Shown in pieces: positions 59,013 to 64,000 of a DNA stretch of 64,000 bases; position 1 is the first letter of the stretch, and the number at the start of each line of letters is the position of its first letter. Source of the DNA: Hyphomicrobiales bacterium (lineage in GTDB: Bacteria > Pseudomonadota > Alphaproteobacteria > Rhizobiales > Rhizobiaceae); assembly GCA_900472625.1 (NCBI GenBank), contig UCIT01000015.1, positions 132 to 64,131 of the forward strand, written 5' to 3'. Under the pieces are notes generated by a model. The model was not told the origin of the DNA and did no database searches. It saw only the letters and a list, made by a program, of their open reading frames with translations. The translations under genes were made by a program, and so were the position numbers.

Positions 59013-59591
59013 ATGGCATATCAGGTATCGATCCACCCCGCGCTTGATGGCGGGGTCAAGAAGGGCGAGGCGAATTTCAGTGGCGGCACGCTCGTCTGCG
59101 CATGCGCCAGCCGCCCCGTCAAGGTCGCGGTCAAGGGCACCGTCGCCCACAACCATGCCTGCGGTTGCACCAAGTGCTGGAAGCCGAAGGGCGCCGCCTT
59201 CTCTGTGGTCGCGGTCGCCGCGACCGACAACGTCACCGTTCTCGAAAATGCCGACAAGCTCGCGGTCGTCGACAAGGACGCATTGATCCAGCGCCATGCG
59301 TGCAAGGAATGCGGCGTTCACATGTACGGCCCCGTCGAGCGCGACCACGCCTTCAAGGGGCTGTCCTTCGTCCATCCCGAACGCTTCCAGCAACCAGGTT
59401 GGCCAGAACCGACCTTCGCCGCCTTTGTCTCTTCGATCATAGAGAGCGGGACGCCCCCTTTGGCCATGGCCGGTGTTCGTAATCGCCTCGGTGAACTTGG
59501 ATTATCGCCCTACGACTGCCTGAACCCAACCTTGATGGACGTTCTTGCGACCTTTGCCGCTAAAAAAGCTGGCACGCTAAAGGAGGCGTGA
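59013..59591 (+). CDS. gfa: S-(hydroxymethyl)glutathione synthase (glutathione-dependent formaldehyde-activating enzyme)
   Basis: Gfa speeds the binding of formaldehyde to glutathione. The 192-residue protein has two zinc sites: cysteines in [30 protein letters not shown] and [20 protein letters not shown]. Family sequence continues in [22 protein letters not shown] lies upstream of the ATG. It supplies the substrate of the class III dehydrogenase encoded upstream. The C-terminal half after residue 150 is also family-typical. Confidence 0.94.
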   Translation: MAYQVSIHPALDGGVKKGEANFSGGTLVCACASRPVKVAVKGTVAHNHACGCTKCWKPKGAAFSVVAVAATDNVTVLENADKLAVVDKDALIQRHACKECGVHMYGPVERDHAFKGLSFVHPERFQQPGWPEPTFAAFVSSIIESGTPPLAMAGVRNRLGELGLSPYDCLNPTLMDVLATFAAKKAGTLKEA

Positions 59592-59837
59592 GAGTCAAAC
59601 TCTCACTCGAGAAACCCGCTGCGCGTCGCCTGGCGCGCTGCGCGGCAAGACCAAGCGCCGCCGTGGCAAAGCTGTTTTCGCTCCCGTCGGCCACTCGTGT
59701 CACCGAATGATGATACAGCTCGTTCCCCTCGCAAACGGTTGAAATATTTGGTACCAAGCCCGGCGCTCCTTCGTCGCTGCACGCAGCAGACCGGAAGCCA
59801 TTGTACAGACGCATCGACAGGACACCTACAAACACAC

Positions 59838-60305
59838 ATGCACCACATATATGTTGACGCCGACGCCTGCCCCGTGAAACCCGAGGTCCTCAAGGTCGCC
59901 GAACGCCTCGGCATCGAGGTCACCTTCGTCGCCAATTCCGGCCTGCGGCCCTCGCGCGACCCGATGGTCCACAACGTCATCGTCTCCAACGGCTTCGATG
60001 CCGCCGACAACTGGATCGCCGAACATTGTGGCCCCGGCGACGTCGTCGTCACCGCCGACGTGCCGCTCGCCGTGCGCTGTGTCGCGACCGGCGCGCAGGT
60101 TACCGGCCCGACCGGCCGCGTCTTCGACGACACCAATATCGGCATGGCGAGTGCCATGCGCGATCTCGGCGCCCACCTACGCGAGACCGGCGAGAGCAAG
60201 GGCTACAATGCCGCTTTCAGCCCCAAGGACCGCTCGCGCTTTCTCGAGACATTCGATCGCATGTGCCGCCGCGCCAAGGCGGTTGCGCCACCATCAGGAG
60301 AATAG
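59838..60305 (+). CDS. YaiI/YqxD family protein (DUF188, UPF0178)
   Basis: The 155-residue protein matches the NYN/PIN-like DUF188 family: IYVDADACPVKPEVLKVAER, TFVANSGLRPSRDP, DVVVTADVPLAVRCVATG and VFDDTNIGMASAMRDLGAHL. The family has conserved acidic residues like nucleases, but no function is proven. The start at 59838 gives the family length. AGGAC lies upstream at a loose distance. The stop codon is only 2 bases before the fghA start, so the two are co-transcribed. Confidence 0.9.
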   Translation: MHHIYVDADACPVKPEVLKVAERLGIEVTFVANSGLRPSRDPMVHNVIVSNGFDAADNWIAEHCGPGDVVVTADVPLAVRCVATGAQVTGPTGRVFDDTNIGMASAMRDLGAHLRETGESKGYNAAFSPKDRSRFLETFDRMCRRAKAVAPPSGE

Positions 60306-60307
60306 AC

Positions 60308-61141
60308 ATGAACATCCTATCCCAGGCGACCGCCTTCGGCGGCATGCAGGGCGTTTTCACGCATACGTCGGAAGCCTTGAAGTGCGACATGACCTTCGCG
60401 GTGTTCGTGCCTCCGCAGGCGATCGAAAAGCCTTGCCCGGTGCTCTGGTATCTCTCCGGCCTCACCTGCACCCACGCCAACGTCATGGAAAAGGGCGAAT
60501 ATCGCCGCATGGCCGCCGAACTCGGCCTGATCATTGTCTGCCCGGATGTCAGCCCACGCGGCAACGACGTGCCCGACGAACTCACCAACTGGCAGATGGG
60601 CAAGGGGGCCGGCTTCTATCTCGACGCCACCGAGGCGCCATGGTCCGAGAACTACCAGATGTATACCTACATCACCGAGGAACTGCCAGCTTACGTCAGT
60701 CAGCACTTCCGCATCGACATGGATCGCCAGGGCATCTTCGGCCACTCCATGGGTGGCCACGGCGCCATGACCATCGCCCTGAAGAATCCAGATCGCTTCA
60801 AGAGCTGCTCGGCCTTCGCCCCGATCGTCGAGCCTTCGACCGCCGACTGGTCGGCCCCGGCGTTGGAGAAATACCTCGGCGCCGATCGGGCTGCATGGCG
60901 GCAATACGATGCCTGCGCTCTAGTAAGCGACGGCGCACGTTTTCCGGAATTCCTGATCGATCAAGGCAAGGCCGACAGCTTCCTGGACAACGGCCTGCGG
61001 CCCTGGCTGTTCGAGGAGGCGGTGAAAGATACCGGCATCAAGCTGACGCTGCGCATGCACGAGCGCTACGACCACTCCTACTACTTCATTTCGACCTTCA
61101 TGGACGATCACCTGAAGTGGCACGCCGAACGGCTCGGCTGA
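60308..61141 (+). CDS. fghA: S-formylglutathione hydrolase
   Basis: The enzyme splits S-formylglutathione to formate and glutathione, the last step of the formaldehyde route. The 277-residue serine hydrolase shows PVLWYLSGLTCTHANVMEKG (oxyanion region), GIFGHSMGGHGAMTIALKNP with the nucleophile serine, and the histidine in HERYDHSYYFISTFMDDHL. AGGAGA precedes the ATG by six bases. It follows the YaiI-type gene by two bases. Confidence 0.95.
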   Translation: MNILSQATAFGGMQGVFTHTSEALKCDMTFAVFVPPQAIEKPCPVLWYLSGLTCTHANVMEKGEYRRMAAELGLIIVCPDVSPRGNDVPDELTNWQMGKGAGFYLDATEAPWSENYQMYTYITEELPAYVSQHFRIDMDRQGIFGHSMGGHGAMTIALKNPDRFKSCSAFAPIVEPSTADWSAPALEKYLGADRAAWRQYDACALVSDGARFPEFLIDQGKADSFLDNGLRPWLFEEAVKDTGIKLTLRMHERYDHSYYFISTFMDDHLKWHAERLG

Positions 61142-61162
61142 TCGCATCGATAGGCTGAAACA

Positions 61163-61188
61163 CGATCGGCCCCCGAAGGAGCCGATCG
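61163..61188. terminator. Hairpin between fghA and the DoxX gene
   Basis: CGATCGGC (61163-61170) and GCCGATCG (61181-61188) form a perfect 8-bp stem with a 10-base loop, between two convergent genes. No T run follows. Confidence 0.5.
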
Positions 61189-61247
61189 GTCGATGCGCTC
61201 GTCCCAACGCATCAAGTATGGGAAGCAGGACAAGCCAGCCGCTGATA

Positions 61248-61640
61248 TCAGGCCTTGCGATTGTCGACGGACAATGCGCCAGCGCCCGCGAACACCAGGA
61301 ACAGGAAGATGAAGCAGTAGAGAATCGCCTCACCGCCGTGGTTGACGGCCGGGAAGAAGCCGCTCGGGAAATGCGCCATGAAGTAGGCAACAGCCATTTC
61401 ACCCGACAGGATGAAGGCAATCGGGCGCGTCAGGAAGCCGACGAGGATCGCCAGACCACCGATGACTTCGAGCAATGCCGCAATCAGCGCGATGGCCGAA
61501 AGAGGACCGCCATCACCCTGGGGGATCGGAAAGGCAAACAGTTTCATTGTGCCGTGCTCAATGAAGAGCAGAGCGGTGATGATCCGGAGCGCAGCCAGCG
61601 CGTAGGGCTGGTACGCGTTGAGGCGTTCGAAACTTGGCAT
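61248..61640 (-). CDS. DoxX family membrane protein
   Basis: The 130-residue protein has four transmembrane helices: YALAALRIITALLFIEHG, SAIALIAALLEVIGGLAILV, LTRPIAFILSGEMAVAYFM and AILYCFIFLFLVFAGAG. The pattern matches DoxX, a family linked to respiratory or oxidative stress complexes but without a clear role. The start at 61640 has AAGGAG upstream; a longer frame to 61694 is rejected on length. It lies between two formaldehyde/propionyl-CoA genes in inverse direction. Confidence 0.88.
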   Translation of the reverse strand: MPSFERLNAYQPYALAALRIITALLFIEHGTMKLFAFPIPQGDGGPLSAIALIAALLEVIGGLAILVGFLTRPIAFILSGEMAVAYFMAHFPSGFFPAVNHGGEAILYCFIFLFLVFAGAGALSVDNRKA

Positions 61641-61766
61641 TAAGACTCTCCTTTGGTCAAAAGACAGTCGAGCGTTACCGACATGTCGAAACACAAAGAA
61701 GTCACGATTGGCCGAATTCCGATCACATCCGCTTGATTTTCATCATCTTTCCCCAATTTCTTCACT

Positions 61767-63299
<1,533 letters not shown>

Positions 63300-63334
63300 C
63301 GGCGCCTCCTCCGTCAAAGCGGCAATCATCTGAT

Positions 63335-63811
63335 TTATTCGGAACCGGCGCTAAGGGTGAAGATCGATCGGATGCGCGCGGAAATGTTTTCGGCGAGGAT
63401 TTCGTCGCTCGCATCGGCATTGTTAGACCGGCTGAGAACGGTAAACGAGCTCACCGCGATGACCGTGCCGTCATCGACGGAGGCGGCATCGACCGTCACC
63501 TTGGCCGACGTCTGGCTCTTGTCGTAGCCCTGATCGCGATCCACTTGCAGTATCCGGATGGTCAGCACGACGCGCGGATAGACTTCGGTGCGAACCGTCG
63601 CGTTGATCGCCTTGTTGACGCGGTCGCCGACGCCAGACAGCACCACCGGTGGCACCTTCGGTCCGGAGAGAACGACGGTACTTCTGATGTCATAGACGGG
63701 GCCCGGCGGCTCCTTGGAAAACATGCTGCCGCAGGACGCCAGAGCGGCGCACGAAAAAACCGTGATAAAAAATACAAGAAACCTGGAAATTGCCGACTGA
63801 AACAAATTCAT
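63335..63811 (-). CDS. Hypothetical lipoprotein
   Basis: The 158-residue product has a lipoprotein signal ([20 protein letters not shown]) with the lipid-bearing Cys27. The mature part begins [11 protein letters not shown] and contains [20 protein letters not shown] and [20 protein letters not shown]. No family is recognised. It should sit on the periplasmic face of a membrane. The start at 63811 is the best guess; others at 63826 and 63835 are possible. It is 35 bases upstream of pccB, likely in the same operon. Confidence 0.68.
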   Translation of the reverse strand: MNLFQSAISRFLVFFITVFSCAALASCGSMFSKEPPGPVYDIRSTVVLSGPKVPPVVLSGVGDRVNKAINATVRTEVYPRVVLTIRILQVDRDQGYDKSQTSAKVTVDAASVDDGTVIAVSSFTVLSRSNNADASDEILAENISARIRSIFTLSAGSE

Positions 63812-63880
63812 GACGAAAAACCGCATCCACCCCACTGAGAGTCGCGATCTTCGCCATAAAGTCGGTCAAGGCAACATGAT

Positions 63881-64000
63881 TCAGCCTTTCAGCGCCAAAA
63901 AAGCACGGGTCGCGGCGTTGAAATCCGCAAACCGCAGCACCCGGCGCTCCTCGGCTTCCTCGTCGCTGCCCCAATGCTCGTTCGTCCAGTCCTCGTCGAG
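63881..64000 (-). CDS. C-terminal part of an ATP12-like F1-ATPase assembly chaperone (partial)
   Basis: The minus strand is open from the window edge to a TGA at 63881-63883, giving 39 residues: a tail with LDEDWTNEHWGSDEEAEERR and FNAATRAFLALKG. This acidic helical tail resembles the C-terminus of alphaproteobacterial ATP12 proteins, which help assemble the F1 alpha subunit. The assignment is tentative because most of the gene lies outside the window. Confidence 0.5.
   Translation of the reverse strand, partial: LDEDWTNEHWGSDEEAEERRVLRFADFNAATRAFLALKG

Overview
The window is chromosomal DNA of an alphaproteobacterium of the order Hyphomicrobiales, most likely family Rhizobiaceae (Rhizobium / Agrobacterium / Neorhizobium group). 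The evidence is the high GC content, the secG-pyrG and coaD-ppi-ppi-queA-tgt gene orders, rhizobial families of unknown function (DUF2865, DUF2059, DUF4864), a RIME-like intergenic palindrome, and an MlaE with a fused STAS domain. No phage, insertion sequence, transposase or CRISPR array was found. Most of the window is housekeeping DNA with several accessory islets.

Layout. 1-5.1 kb: the 3' end of a chemoreceptor gene, a RIME-like element, then tpiA, secG and pyrG read leftward, and a secreted hydrolase. 5.3-12 kb: parE, an OsmC/GntR pair, an AI-2E-type transporter and an ABC exporter. 12.4-16 kb: a compact pyrimidine-degradation operon rutABCDF behind a recognisable sigma-54 promoter. 16-21 kb: two small envelope genes, then the leftward coaD-ppi-ppi-queA-tgt group; its Tgt has lost most of its zinc ligands. 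21-21.8 kb: a run of very small membrane proteins. 21.8-25.9 kb: an Mla/MCE lipid-transport operon (STAS-MlaE, MlaF, MlaD, lipoprotein). 26-37.5 kb: an N-acyl amino acid racemase, MFS transporter, LpxH-like phosphoesterase, malic enzyme, DUF2865 protein, bluB under a cobalamin riboswitch, a TolB-like protein, an LTA-synthase-like enzyme and a DUF1003 protein.

37.6-44 kb: a Tad-pilus-like islet made of an unrecognised protein with a possible C-terminal helix-turn-helix, a TadE-like and two TadG-like proteins, with a DAHP synthase gene inserted in the opposite direction. 44-53.5 kb: gor, rpiA, gph, a secreted protein with an exact 17-residue duplication, a second FtsI-type transpeptidase, lipB, a tRNA-Leu(GAG) and a DMT exporter. 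53.6-64 kb: pccA and pccB, the two propionyl-CoA carboxylase subunits, placed convergently about 6 kb apart. Between them lie a glutathione-dependent formaldehyde module (gfa, class III alcohol dehydrogenase, fghA) and an unusual SRPBCC-M50 membrane protease fusion. The last gene, cut by the window edge, looks like the C-terminus of an ATP12 chaperone.

How the genes work together: RutA-D and F turn uracil into a nitrogen source, and the sigma-54 promoter fits control by nitrogen status. Gfa, class III ADH and FghA oxidise formaldehyde to formate. PccA/PccB carboxylate propionyl-CoA. The Mla operon and LpxH-like enzyme serve the outer membrane. BluB makes the lower ligand of vitamin B12 and is preceded by the B12 riboswitch. 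I did not find a clear new defence or mobile system. The best leads are the small membrane-protein cluster, the SRPBCC-protease fusion, the Tad-like islet with its orphan terminator, and the repeat protein.
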